From an uncultured Buttiauxella sp. (GTDB taxonomy: Bacteria > Pseudomonadota > Gammaproteobacteria > Enterobacterales > Enterobacteriaceae), in contig CAMLJN010000007.1 in the NCBI GenBank assembly GCA_946480445.1, forward strand, positions 1-64,000: 64,000 nucleotides of DNA, written 5' to 3'. The notes below the pieces were generated by a model, which did not search any database, had not been told where the DNA came from, and worked only from the letters and a program-made list of their open reading frames with translations. Shown here piece by piece: positions 1 through 8,102 of this stretch. The position numbers were made by a program, and so were the translations under genes. Each line of letters opens with the position of its first letter. Within the stretch, counting starts at the first letter, position 1.

Positions 1-12
1 AGTTAACCGCGC

Positions 13-34
13 GGATAAGCCCTGCGGGTTATCC
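13..34. terminator. Inverted repeat, possible terminator of an off-window gene
   Basis: GGATAA (13-18) pairs with TTATCC (29-34), extended inwards by CCC/GGG. No clear T run follows, so a terminator role for a gene to the left is only an inference. Confidence 0.3.
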
Positions 35-154
35 GTCTGGATAAGAGTATTGATCTACGAAAAGAAAACATCAAGCTTTCTTTTCTCTTTAAAGAAATAA
101 ATTATCTATTAGAAGATAATTCCATATAAAACAGTTAGTTGCTGAGAAAAGAAA

Positions 155-715
155 ATGACAACAGCTAAAGAAAGCAAATTTGCTATTCGTGACAATGAAA
201 AAGAAAGCATACAGGAAAGGCTGAAGCAGCTCTTTCGGGGCAGGAATTTGCGAACGGTGGCGCGTGAATGGGGGCTGCCTTACTCAACGTTGAACAATTA
301 CTTTGCGAAGGGAGCGAAGCCTGGTCTTGATGTAGTTGAAAGGGTTTGCAATATAGAAAATGTATCCATTGACTGGCTTGTGACTGGCAAACTGGCAACT
401 GAGAGCACCACAAAGCCCGTGATGCCCCAGAACGATGATTTGAAGTCAGCATGGAACTTGGCTTTTGAGTTTATGGACAAGCGCGAGGCTGAGACTTTAT
501 TGCGTATATTGCTTAGCGGTGGGGCACGCGGGCTAATTAAGCTTGCTGAGCATGAGGCAAGTTTAGAAGAGATTTTTATGCTCCTTCCTCCTGATTTGAA
601 AGAGCGCGCTATAGAGCTTATTGACGCCCATGTCGACGCTAAAAAAGGGGCATCTGAAAGCAGTGAGGTGAACAGCACGGATAGCCTAGCTCAGGGAGCT
701 AAGCGGGCAGGTTAG
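155..715 (+). CDS. CI-repressor-like helix-turn-helix regulator
   Basis: The 186-residue protein has an N-terminal helix-turn-helix at about residues 20-75, with the pattern 'RNLRTVAREWGLPYSTLNNY' followed by 'VSIDWLVTGK'. This is the layout of phage CI-type repressor N-terminal domains. The C-terminal half is charged and helical and lacks a recognisable LexA/CI Ser-Lys peptidase. The start is ATG 155 behind a weak purine-rich leader. It lies just left of the broken end of the T3SS cluster and is not part of the SPI-2 gene order. It is more likely a relic of a mobile element than the regulator of the secretion genes, although a role in controlling them cannot be excluded. The DNA-binding role is well supported; its targets are unknown. 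Confidence 0.7.
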   Translation: MTTAKESKFAIRDNEKESIQERLKQLFRGRNLRTVAREWGLPYSTLNNYFAKGAKPGLDVVERVCNIENVSIDWLVTGKLATESTTKPVMPQNDDLKSAWNLAFEFMDKREAETLLRILLSGGARGLIKLAEHEASLEEIFMLLPPDLKERAIELIDAHVDAKKGASESSEVNSTDSLAQGAKRAG

Positions 716-978
716 GTTAAGTAAGCGTAGGTAGCCTCTTGCTGCCAGGTGTAATGCATATTTTTTATGAAGTTATTGAGTTTGACCAACTTTCCTGGCC
801 GCCTGCTTAAACGAAAATCAGAAGCGATTTAAACGCTGTTCAAACTCACACAAGTAGCAATCATTCGAGTATCAAATACCGTTCGAAAAAATCAGTTTTG
901 AGTCATTTTTTCGCGACGAGTATCAAACCCCATATTTCGACCTATGCCGCGCCAGTCAAAGGTTGGCGGCTTGCTTGA
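716..978. repeat. Non-coding junction region with three AGTATCAAA copies
   Basis: No convincing gene lies between the repressor gene and the sseC remnant. The 9-mer AGTATCAAA occurs at 868-876, 919-927 and 992-1000. The first two copies are extended to CGAGTATCAAA and lie 51 bp apart. Sequence homologous to SPI-2 starts at about 1020, so this stretch is the boundary between foreign or rearranged DNA and the secretion cluster. The repeats could be operator sites for the adjacent repressor or recombination debris. Confidence 0.5.
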
Positions 979-2163
979 GGCATTCACGATCAGTATCAAA
1001 ATGATTACCCCCCCACATCCGGCAACAACGCCAATGCCCTTTGCCAGCAGCTGGAGCGCGCAACTGAAGTCCAGGCCGAACTGCGCAATAAGCAGGTCGC
1101 GGAATATCAGGAGCAAATCAACAAAGCGATTGAACAGGCAGATCAGGCCCGTAAAGCCGGGATCTTCAACGCGGTATTTGACTGGATAATCAGCGGCGTT
1201 GAGGCCGTTGTCGGCGTGCTGAAAATGGTGGAAGGGGTCTTAACGGCCGATCCGCTGGCGCTTGCCGATGGTGCCGCTTATTTCTCAGCGGGTATGGCCG
1301 GGATGGTCAAAGCCGGGGCAGAGACTGCGCTGCTATTGGGGGCAGATAAATCGGTCTGTAACGACATCATTAACGCTGCGGGCAAGGCGCAAACCGCCTG
1401 TGAAGGTGTGGCGCTTGCGCTGGACATTGTGCAGATTGGCCGCGGTATCAGCGCCGCTCGTGCCATCACTAAAGCTACCGAAGAGGTGCTGGAGTCGGGC
1501 GTAGGTAAAGAACTCGTCGAGGCCCTGGCCAAAGGTGCGGAGGATGAACTGAAGGTGCTGGCGGAGAAAGCGGGGCAGGAAGTCAGTCGGGTAATGGGTA
1601 AAGACTTTGGCATGGCGCTTGAGCGCGAGATGGTGGAAGTCGGTGATATGGCGATAGAAGCCGCGGCACATGAGCTGGAGGCCGAAGCGCACATGGTGAG
1701 CAGGATTGGCAAAAGCTTTACCCGCGAAGGCGTTGCTGAGCTGGTGAAAACGGCCATAGAAGGTGCCGGTAAGGATCTGTTGAAAAAAGGCGAAGAGGTG
1801 GTAGTGGAGAAACTCCGCGACACCATTTTGCAAAAGCTACGCCGCAGCATTGTGAAGAAGGTTATCAGCCAATGTAGTCAAAAAGCCCTGGTTATCACGC
1901 GGGCTACCGTCAGTGGGGCAAACCGCATTTCGGCCTCCATAGTGGCAGCCTCAAGCGCAAAGCTTGAAAGAGAAATTGAGCGTTTGATTGTGCAGCAGGG
2001 CTATGACGATTTTATGCAGAACTGGACGGAAGAGCGCAAGAAGACGCAGCAAAAACGGTTGAATGAAACCTATCAGGATGGCGCGAGTGCGATGAGAATC
2101 GCGTCAGAAATCATAGATAACAGTGGCACCGTGTTGGCGAATATCGCCGGGCAACGTGCCTGA
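979..2163 (+). pseudogene. sseC: 5'-truncated sseC (SctE translocon pore protein)
   Basis: The reading frame is open from a TGA at 976-978 to 2163. From about position 1021 it matches the SseC/EspD/YopB hydrophobic translocator, beginning at 'GNNANALCQQLERATEVQ' and running to the C terminus, with a long hydrophobic segment and a C-terminal coiled coil. Salmonella SseC has roughly 105 residues before this point; here they are replaced by unrelated sequence. There is no ATG in frame before GTG 1216, and that start would remove another ~65 conserved residues. A 7-C run at 1008-1014 separates ATG 1001 from the sseC frame. In SPI-2 this protein forms the pore in the host vacuolar membrane with SseD. 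The missing N terminus includes the usual export signal and chaperone-binding region, so I treat the gene as broken. The 3' end runs 9 bp from sseD. Confidence 0.82.
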
Positions 2164-2172
2164 GGAGGAAGG

Positions 2173-2811
2173 ATGAGCAATACAGTTATCACTGAAAATT
2201 CAAATGGATATATGGATTTCAACCCTGCAGCTGACGGTGCGGGGATACCCGTGGGCCAGCCATTGCATATCAACGGTAGCATTGATATTCACGGTAGCAC
2301 AAAAGGAACGCTCGATGAGAATGCCTTTTTCGCCATGTTTGATGAAATCTGGAGCAAGCTGCTGATGCTCGCGAAACAACTGCGCGACACGATGCAGTTT
2401 TACAACCAGAAGAAGCAGGAGCTGGGTTGGGGGCTTGAAATCAACACCCTCGAGCAAAGTTTCAAAGCCATCGACGATAGCTATAGCGCTGCCAAAGCCG
2501 GGGCGATTGGCGGTATGTTTGCCGGTACGTTGACGGTAGGGGGGGCCTTTTTCGGCGAAGCCGGGCTGAGCGTGGGTAACGCGATGGGACAGACCGCCAA
2601 CGGCATAGGAAGCTGGGTTTCGGGAAGCGAAACCCGCAAAGCCGATGCGGAAAAAGCCATTGCCGAACTTCAGAACAAAGGGGCGCAGTCTTACGCCAAA
2701 ACGCTCGACGATACGCTGATGAAGGCCCGTGAAATTATGCAGCAAATGATGGAAATGGGACGCAACCTTGTCGAAGTGTTTAGTCAGGTACTGCGCGCTA
2801 TTTCGCGCTAA
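2173..2811 (+). CDS. sseD: SseD-like T3SS translocon protein
   Basis: The 212-residue protein sits in the SPI-2 position of sseD, immediately after sseC, and starts at ATG 2173 behind a strong AGGAGGA site. SseD family members are about 195 residues and form the minor translocator that inserts into the host membrane with SseC. Visible features are a hydrophobic Gly/Ala-rich central segment (about residues 110-145) followed by a helical C-terminal region, as in EspB/SseD. The gene looks intact, unlike its partner sseC. Assignment rests on gene order and protein character; sequence similarity to SseD is modest. Confidence 0.8.
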   Translation: MSNTVITENSNGYMDFNPAADGAGIPVGQPLHINGSIDIHGSTKGTLDENAFFAMFDEIWSKLLMLAKQLRDTMQFYNQKKQELGWGLEINTLEQSFKAIDDSYSAAKAGAIGGMFAGTLTVGGAFFGEAGLSVGNAMGQTANGIGSWVSGSETRKADAEKAIAELQNKGAQSYAKTLDDTLMKAREIMQQMMEMGRNLVEVFSQVLRAISR

Positions 2812-2829
2812 ATGCGGGGGGGATTCTGT

Positions 2830-3261
2830 ATGGATGAGATAGCGCGATGGCTGCGTAAGGAAGGGCTGCATCCCCAGGCTGCCTGTTTGCCCGGCTGCGG
2901 GTTGCTGCTTGGGCAACAGGTGGAGCTGTATCCCTATCGCCTTATCTACCGTATTGATCAAGATAACCTGATTCTGTGCAGTTTTCATCGTGTACCAGAC
3001 AGTCAGCCGCAGCCTTCCTCGCTGTTGGAGCTATGGAGCATGCTCCGTCGCCTGTTCCAGCAGAATCCGTGGCTTCGCGCCGTGAGAATGTTAGTGATAA
3101 CCGATGTCTGGGATCGCCGGGTAGCGATGCAACGCCAACAGCTTGTGCGTTTGCTGTTCAAGCTGGGGGCGGTCAGGGTGTTTCACAACGGCGAGAGCTG
3201 GCTGGAAATCACGGCCGATAGTCTGCGTAACCGAAGAAAGCGGTTCTCATCCTTTTTCTGA
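2830..3261 (+). CDS. sseE: SseE-like small T3SS chaperone
   Basis: A start at ATG 2830 gives 143 residues, close to the ~137 of Salmonella SseE. The shared pattern includes an early 'EIARWLR', 'LLLGQQ', 'YPYRLIYRI' and, near the middle, 'MLVITDVWDRR' (compare the SseE 'MLIITDV'). An upstream in-frame start at 2812 would touch the sseD stop but has no conserved residues. SseE is a small class I-type secretion chaperone-like protein encoded among the translocon genes; its exact client is poorly known. The gene overlaps nothing and is followed 17 bp later by sscB. Confidence 0.82.
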   Translation: MDEIARWLRKEGLHPQAACLPGCGLLLGQQVELYPYRLIYRIDQDNLILCSFHRVPDSQPQPSSLLELWSMLRRLFQQNPWLRAVRMLVITDVWDRRVAMQRQQLVRLLFKLGAVRVFHNGESWLEITADSLRNRRKRFSSFF

Positions 3262-3278
3262 ATAACGTGAGGCAGGGT

Positions 3279-3713
3279 ATGGATTTGACATCTCTTGAGC
3301 AGAAACTGTGGCAAGACCCGATTATCAAACAGGCGCTGGAACTCTCCCCGGAGGAGGTTTATGCCAGAGGCTATGCGGCCTGGCAAGAACAGGATTACGA
3401 CCGTGCGCTGGTGGATTTTAGCTGGCTTGTGATGACCCAGCCATGGAGTTGGCGTGCGCACATTGCGCTTGCCGGAGCGCTAATGATGCAAAAGGAATAT
3501 GTGCTGGCGATGAATTACTACGGCTATGCGCTGATGCTGGACGCCTGCCATCCTGAGCCGATGTATCAGATAGCCGTGTGTCTGAAAGCGCTCGGGGAAC
3601 TTTCTGAGGCCAGAGTCGCGCTGCAAAGCGCGTTGACGATGAGCTATGAAGACCCTTCTTACAGCACGGTACGCGCTAATGCCGAGCAGATGCTAAGCCA
3701 GCTTCTGGCCTAG
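3279..3713 (+). CDS. sscB: SscB-like tetratricopeptide chaperone
   Basis: ATG 3279 gives 144 residues, the length of SscB; GTG 3267 is an alternative. The protein shows the class II T3SS chaperone pattern of tandem tetratricopeptide repeats, for example 'YARGYAAWQEQDYDRALVDFSWL' (wider motif at about residues 26-50), then 'ALAGALMMQKEYVLAMNYYGYAL' and 'ICLKALGELSEARVALQSAL'-type helices. In Salmonella SscB is the dedicated chaperone of the effector SseF, whose gene follows here. The preserved chaperone-effector pairing supports both calls. Confidence 0.86.
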   Translation: MDLTSLEQKLWQDPIIKQALELSPEEVYARGYAAWQEQDYDRALVDFSWLVMTQPWSWRAHIALAGALMMQKEYVLAMNYYGYALMLDACHPEPMYQIAVCLKALGELSEARVALQSALTMSYEDPSYSTVRANAEQMLSQLLA

Positions 3714-3751
3714 CATTATTCGTTGATTAACCCGGAAGATGGGGAGCGAAT

Positions 3752-4564
3752 ATGAACAGAATAGGTAATTTGGACTGCCAGGCCCTGGAGGCAGGTTATT
3801 ACGGCTGTGATCCCGAAACCGGTGAAAAAAATATTCCTTCGCCGGTATTGATGCCGCCAGGCACGACGAAAGCGGTTCCGACCACCCCGTTGAGTGCGGA
3901 AAACCTCCTGAAACGGCAGGCTTATACCGGATATTTTATTCAGCATCTGGTGCGCTTTACCATGTCCAGTGTTTCATTTGGGCTTTCGTTAGCGGCCACG
4001 GTGCTGTCCGGTGGGGCCGGGCTCCCCCTTGCGGCCGTCACAGGCTCCGCCATGATCGTTGCCGCAGGGGATGCCTGTTGTGCGCTGTATAACCTGATTC
4101 AGGTGCGCAACGATCGCGAGCCGCTAAAAACAGGGACCGATTCTATCCTCACGGCGGTGAAAGCGCTGATGACGACCTGTGGCCTTAACGACTCTCATGC
4201 GGAAACCGTGGGCGATGTTGCTTCCTGCGCACTCAGAGTTGGCTTAGCCCTCTCCTCGATCTTTGTCCCTGCTGCACAGCTGGCCGGCAGTACGGCCGAT
4301 ATAATGTCCAAATGTTCTGCGGGCATCACGGCGACGCTGACTGCTGTTGGCGGTGTGATCAACATCTCCACCGCACGTATTGAGCGCATGCAGGGCAGTA
4401 TTGCGGCCACTGGCAAGCCTGTACCTGCGGCCGGTGAGGATCAGAAAGAGAAAGGCCTGTTCAGCGAGGAAGAGATTAACAAGATGGTGAATCAGATCGT
4501 GGACTGTTACGAACGCTACCGGCCACAGCCACAGCTCAACACCTCCAGGGTTAGCTTTGCATGA
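3752..4564 (+). CDS. sseF: SseF-like T3SS effector
   Basis: The 270-residue protein (Salmonella SseF about 260) starts at ATG 3752. After a Pro-rich N-terminal ~45 residues come hydrophobic segments rich in Gly/Ala (about residues 68-125 and 160-205). They include the conserved stretch 'GGAGLPLA...GDACCALYN' and then 'PLKTGTDS', also recognisable in SseF. In Salmonella, SseF with SseG anchors the Salmonella-containing vacuole near the Golgi and shapes host endosomal tubules. The gene overlaps sseG by 4 bp and follows the gene for its chaperone SscB. Finding an intact SseF outside Salmonella is notable; its host target here is unknown. Confidence 0.83.
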   Translation: MNRIGNLDCQALEAGYYGCDPETGEKNIPSPVLMPPGTTKAVPTTPLSAENLLKRQAYTGYFIQHLVRFTMSSVSFGLSLAATVLSGGAGLPLAAVTGSAMIVAAGDACCALYNLIQVRNDREPLKTGTDSILTAVKALMTTCGLNDSHAETVGDVASCALRVGLALSSIFVPAAQLAGSTADIMSKCSAGITATLTAVGGVINISTARIERMQGSIAATGKPVPAAGEDQKEKGLFSEEEINKMVNQIVDCYERYRPQPQLNTSRVSFA

Positions 4565-5295
4565 CAGAGATTGGTCGTACCGGCTCCGGAATGGCGGTCG
4601 ATGCAAATATGCAACAGTGGGTGAAGGAGCTGGTTGAGGGGCTGAAGGGGCCTGAGTTACCCCCGCCACCGGATAATGTGTCGAATAGAGGAGCAGAAGC
4701 CACCTGCAGGCATGGGCAGAAGAGTATGCTCGCCAGTTTGTCTGAACGGGTCATCAGCATGATCCCTCCAGGGCTATTTAGCTGGCAGACCGTTGTGCTC
4801 GGCGGGCAGGTTTTGTGCTGTGGCGCAGGGATTGTGCTGACGATATTTAGCGGTGGCTCGCTGCCGCTGTTGTTGCTGGCAGGCTTTGGTCTTGCCATTG
4901 CCATCGCGGATGTCGCCTGCCTGATTTATCACCAAAGGCACGGTTTGCCGGCGGGCCATGACAGCATTGCCAACGCGGTGTATCTCATTGCGCAGCGTTT
5001 TTATGACGAAAGCAAGAGTCAGAATATCGCGGGAATGGTGTCGTTGGGTTCACGTGCGTTACTCACAGCGACGGTCATGGGTCACTCATTTATGGTGACG
5101 TCTGTCGGCCTGAGCATGCCTCTCTTTCGTCCGCTGAGTGAGGCAACCTGGAGCACGCTGGCTTTTTTACGCTACGGGGCAGCAGGCTGTCCGGTTACGG
5201 GACAGCAGGCGAGCGTTCCTTTTTTCCGCTTGCTGGCCCGGCTGTTTCCACGTGATGACGCTAATGCGCAGACGTCCGCCGCTTTCAGGTCATAA
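4561..5295 (+). CDS. sseG: SseG-like T3SS effector
   Basis: The 244-residue protein (SseG about 229) starts at ATG 4561, overlapping the sseF stop by 4 bp in the ATGA arrangement that suggests translational coupling. It has a soluble N terminus of about 60 residues and then hydrophobic blocks, including 'LLLLAGFGLAIAIADVACLIY' (first 20 residues of it at about 100-120) and 'GLPAGHDSIANAV'. This parallels the SseF layout and fits the shared ancestry of the two effectors. In Salmonella it acts with SseF at the vacuole membrane. The C terminus after about residue 200 is less conserved. Confidence 0.8.
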   Translation: MTEIGRTGSGMAVDANMQQWVKELVEGLKGPELPPPPDNVSNRGAEATCRHGQKSMLASLSERVISMIPPGLFSWQTVVLGGQVLCCGAGIVLTIFSGGSLPLLLLAGFGLAIAIADVACLIYHQRHGLPAGHDSIANAVYLIAQRFYDESKSQNIAGMVSLGSRALLTATVMGHSFMVTSVGLSMPLFRPLSEATWSTLAFLRYGAAGCPVTGQQASVPFFRLLARLFPRDDANAQTSAAFRS

Positions 5296-5363
5296 CCTGA
5301 TAGGTAACATGACGCGGCCGGTCATAATTCAAAGGGTAATGGCTCGCTTAAACGGAGGTATGT

Positions 5364-5579
5364 ATGAACATTGAGCAGCTTGTCGGCACCTTATCGCGTC
5401 TGGCACATCAGGCCGGGGAGGCGGTGGAGGACAAAATGAATGGTCAGGACATCTCTAACCCTGAAGCCATGCTCAAAGCCCAGTTTGCCGTCCAGCAATA
5501 CTCCACCTTTATCAACTACGAGAGCGCGATGATCAAAACCATCAAAGATATGCTCAGTGGGATTATCACCAAAATATGA
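5364..5579 (+). CDS. ssaG: SsaG-like T3SS needle subunit
   Basis: The 71-residue protein is the size and helix-turn-helix-hairpin type of SctF needle proteins. It starts at ATG 5364 behind a good AACGGAGG site and ends 'MIKTIKDMLSGIITKI', with the Ile/Lys-rich C terminus typical of polymerising needle subunits. SsaG monomers form the extracellular needle. The gene opens the second SPI-2 transcription block, ssaG-ssaU, and its stop overlaps the ssaH start. It appears intact. Confidence 0.87.
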   Translation: MNIEQLVGTLSRLAHQAGEAVEDKMNGQDISNPEAMLKAQFAVQQYSTFINYESAMIKTIKDMLSGIITKI

Positions 5580-5824
5580 TGTTGCTGACGGAAAACGAGC
5601 GGCGGCTGGTGGTGGAGGCGGCTTTTGCGGGGATCAATCATGGCCTGCAACGCCAGGTACAAGCCATCCTGCCCGCGTTGCCTTTATTAGTGGCGGATAA
5701 CAGCGTGCAGGCGGTATGCCGTGCGGTGCTGTTGGCTGGTTTGAATGAGTCCGAACAGGCACGCCTGGCGCTTGCTGAGGTCGTCCTGCCGGAAGCTGAA
5801 TCACTGAAAACCTGGTTAATATGA
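5576..5824 (+). CDS. ssaH: SsaH-like T3SS protein (needle co-chaperone type)
   Basis: The 82-residue protein starts at ATG 5576, overlapping the ssaG stop by 4 bp. Its position between needle and inner-rod genes matches ssaH. It is mainly helical and resembles the small YscG/SsaH class, which in other systems keeps the needle subunit from polymerising inside the cell. There is no signal peptide or membrane segment. The name rests mainly on gene order. Confidence 0.75.
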   Translation: MMLLTENERRLVVEAAFAGINHGLQRQVQAILPALPLLVADNSVQAVCRAVLLAGLNESEQARLALAEVVLPEAESLKTWLI

Positions 5825-5842
5825 CCCTAACGGGAGTGTCGA

Positions 5843-6118
5843 ATGAGTACGATTAACAGCGTAACAGCGGTGGATGTTTCCACAATGGCAGGCGCGCATG
5901 CTGCCCCTGAATTACATGCGCCATCCGGTGACCATATTACGATGTTCAATAAGTTGTTGTTCGCCGGTGCCCCGCATACAGATGTGGGCAGTTTATCTCC
6001 TTCTGAGATGCTACTGCAGCAGGCGACAACCCTGGGCGCCACCGTGGGGGTTGATCTGGGGGCCAAGGTCGCTGGCGCGGTCTCTCAGTCGGTCAATAAA
6101 CTGGCCAATATGACATGA
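5843..6118 (+). CDS. ssaI: SsaI-like T3SS inner rod protein
   Basis: The 91-residue protein starts at ATG 5843 after a GGGAG leader. It has the SctI pattern: a variable N terminus, then 'FNKLLFAGAP' and a C-terminal amphipathic helix ending 'VSQSVNKLANMT'. SctI forms the rod linking the export gate to the needle inside the basal body. Its stop overlaps the ATG of ssaJ by 4 bp. Intact. Confidence 0.82.
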   Translation: MSTINSVTAVDVSTMAGAHAAPELHAPSGDHITMFNKLLFAGAPHTDVGSLSPSEMLLQQATTLGATVGVDLGAKVAGAVSQSVNKLANMT

Positions 6119-6835
6119 AACTTCTGCGTCTGGCTCTTGTCAGCGGGCTTGCAATGCTGCTGGTAGGCTGTCGCGTCGAGCTTTATAGCGCATTGCCCGA
6201 AGAGGATGCCAACCAGATGCTCGCGATCCTCATGCAGCACCACATTGATGCTGATAAGCAGCCCGCGGCGGGGGGGCGTCACGCTGCGGGTTGAAAAATC
6301 AGAGTTTATCAATGCGGTCGAACTGCTGCGTTTAAATGGCTTCCCACGGCGCAGTTACGTTTCTGCCGAAACCATGTTCCCCCCGAACCAGCTGGTCGTT
6401 TCGCCTGCGGAGGAACAGCAAAAAATCGTTTTCCTCAATGAGCAGCGAATTGAGAGGATGCTGAGCCAGATGGACGGGGTGGTTCACGCCGACGTGACGA
6501 TTGCTTATGGCAGTGCGAATGATGAGGGGGGCGTCGGGCCAGCTTCGGTGGCGGTATTCATAAAATACTCGCCGCAGGTCAATCTTGAAGCCTCCCGGGT
6601 GCAGATAAGCAACCTGGTTGAGAAGTCGATCCCTGGCGTTCAGAAGGAGCGCATCGGCATTCTGATGCAGCCTGCTGAATTTCGTATGCGCAGCGCGGTT
6701 AACGTGCCGACAGCTGACTCATGGAGGCCACTCGCGTGGATAAACCTACATCGTTGGGCTTTGCTACCCCCTTTGGTTCTGTCGATTCTGCTGCTGGTTT
6801 CTTTGATGCTGGTGATATGGCGAAAAAGGCAATAG
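6115..6835 (+). pseudogene. ssaJ: ssaJ (SctJ inner-membrane ring lipoprotein), +1 frameshift
   Basis: ATG 6115 opens a lipoprotein signal peptide with lipobox 'LLVGC' and the start of SctJ. After about 50 codons the frame shifts within a run of seven G at 6270-6276, and translation would stop at a TGA a few codons later. Removing one G restores '...PAAGGVTLRVEKSEF' and joins the rest of SctJ: the ring-building modules, the 'QQKIVFLNEQRIERMLSQMDG' region (written here in part) and a C-terminal membrane helix near 'LVLSILLLVSLMLVIW'. Repaired, the protein would be about 239 residues, usual for SsaJ. The cause may be a real mutation, slippage at a homopolymer, or a sequencing error. SctJ forms the inner-membrane ring and is essential for secretion. 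Confidence 0.85.
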
Positions 6836-7422
6836 CAGCCTCTGCGCCTGACGACACCCTGTTGCGATTACATCGTTATCTTTGGACACCTGCGCGCTAC
6901 GCCCATCCACGTTGGCTGACGCTGCTTGGCTTCAGCGCGCAGCCTGAATGGCGCTATGGCGATAATCCGCCCCTCGATCGCTGTCTGAACCGGGCTTTAC
7001 AGGTGAAAAGAGGGACACCGCGTCTTCCTGCCACGCTTAGCCTCCGGCAACGGCGTATTGCGCAGCTTGCTTCTCGTCTCCAGGACTTTGCGCTGGCCAC
7101 CGGTTTGCTGGTCCTGGGGTGTCATGACTATTTCCTGTTGCCCGCTTACAGGCGTGCACTTTTACGCAGGCTCGATGACCGGCTTCTTTGGCAGCTGTTC
7201 GGACTTTGCCAGGGAAAAAACAGGGCGATCTTTTCACCCACACAAACGATTGAACAGGCATTGCAGCTGGGCATCGCGATATTTAACCGCGCCGCACAGA
7301 ACGACCCTGTGTTTCATGCGGTGCTGATCGGGCTCCCGCCCTGCGAGCGCGCCTTATGGCCGCTGGTGCCTGCGCGGGCTATGAATTTACTGGAGCGAAC
7401 GCTATGTGTCGACTTCCACTGA
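6817..7422 (+). CDS. SctK-like T3SS accessory protein (STM1410 position)
   Basis: ATG 6817 gives 201 residues and overlaps the end of ssaJ by 19 bp; ATG 6721 would extend further into ssaJ and is less likely. The gene lies between ssaJ and ssaK, where SPI-2 carries the small reading frame STM1410 and other systems carry sctK. The protein is soluble, with a middle part of the OrgA/YscK kind ('HDYFLLPAYRRALLRRLDD', residues near 105-125). SctK links the cytoplasmic sorting platform to the basal body. Assignment is by position and general character. Confidence 0.68.
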   Translation: MAKKAIAASAPDDTLLRLHRYLWTPARYAHPRWLTLLGFSAQPEWRYGDNPPLDRCLNRALQVKRGTPRLPATLSLRQRRIAQLASRLQDFALATGLLVLGCHDYFLLPAYRRALLRRLDDRLLWQLFGLCQGKNRAIFSPTQTIEQALQLGIAIFNRAAQNDPVFHAVLIGLPPCERALWPLVPARAMNLLERTLCVDFH

Positions 7423-8102
7423 CTGAACTTGACGGGCCACTACCCGACGGGCGAATGATCCCGGCGGAACAGCTAACGGCCCTGTTGCAACAGACGGCTT
7501 GCAGGCGTAATGCCGAACTCGAGGCGAAGGACATCGTTAATGCGGCCAGGCGTAAAGCGGAGAGCCTCATTCGTGAGACGAAGAAGCGCTGCCATGAAAT
7601 GGATGTCGACAAGCGTCGTGAGCTAAGGGTATTGCAACGCGATACGCTCAGGCGCTGGGAAGGCCGGTGGCTGCGCAAGCACGTTACCCGTTTATTGCGT
7701 GATGAGGCCCTGGAGCAGGCGCTGGTCAGCGCGGTGTCGAACCGCATTCACCACTGTATTGCCCAGGTGCTGAACGCCTGGTTCGACCAGCAACCTCAGG
7801 ATAAAGCGCTATGCGCCCGGCTCGCCTCTCAGGCGGAGCAGATGGCAAATGAAGGTATTTTAACCCTGCAGTGCCATCCTGACCTTCAGGAGAGTATGCG
7901 AGAGGCATTCGGTTCGCGCTTTGTGCTTCTCCCTGATCCCGAACTTCCCCGGGACAGCGCGGTTTTAGCTTCGTCCCAGCTGTCTGTTGCCTTCTCACTT
8001 GAAGGCCATTTTCAGCAGCTGCTTCAATGGCTGCGTTCAACCTGTCCGCAAACTGGAGAGCAAAATGAGAGTATCCGAGACGACGGCGCTACAGAATCAT
8101 GA
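7404..8102 (+). CDS. ssaK: SsaK-like T3SS ATPase regulator (SctL)
   Basis: ATG 7404, with GGAG just upstream, gives 232 residues, near the usual SctL/SsaK size. A start at 7356 inside sctK is possible but adds no conserved sequence. Residues about 35-90 form a charged coiled coil ('AARRKAESLIRETKKRCHEM'), followed by the FliH/SctL-type C-terminal domain that contacts the ATPase. SctL is the stator that ties ATPase SctN to the sorting platform. It overlaps sctK by 19 bp and ssaL by 38 bp. Confidence 0.84.
   Translation: MCRLPLTELDGPLPDGRMIPAEQLTALLQQTACRRNAELEAKDIVNAARRKAESLIRETKKRCHEMDVDKRRELRVLQRDTLRRWEGRWLRKHVTRLLRDEALEQALVSAVSNRIHHCIAQVLNAWFDQQPQDKALCARLASQAEQMANEGILTLQCHPDLQESMREAFGSRFVLLPDPELPRDSAVLASSQLSVAFSLEGHFQQLLQWLRSTCPQTGEQNESIRDDGATES

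Noticed and set aside
944..1189. 81-codon ORF from ATG 944 at the sseC junction
   Set aside because: It runs out of frame over the conserved sseC sequence, so it is a shadow of the remnant.
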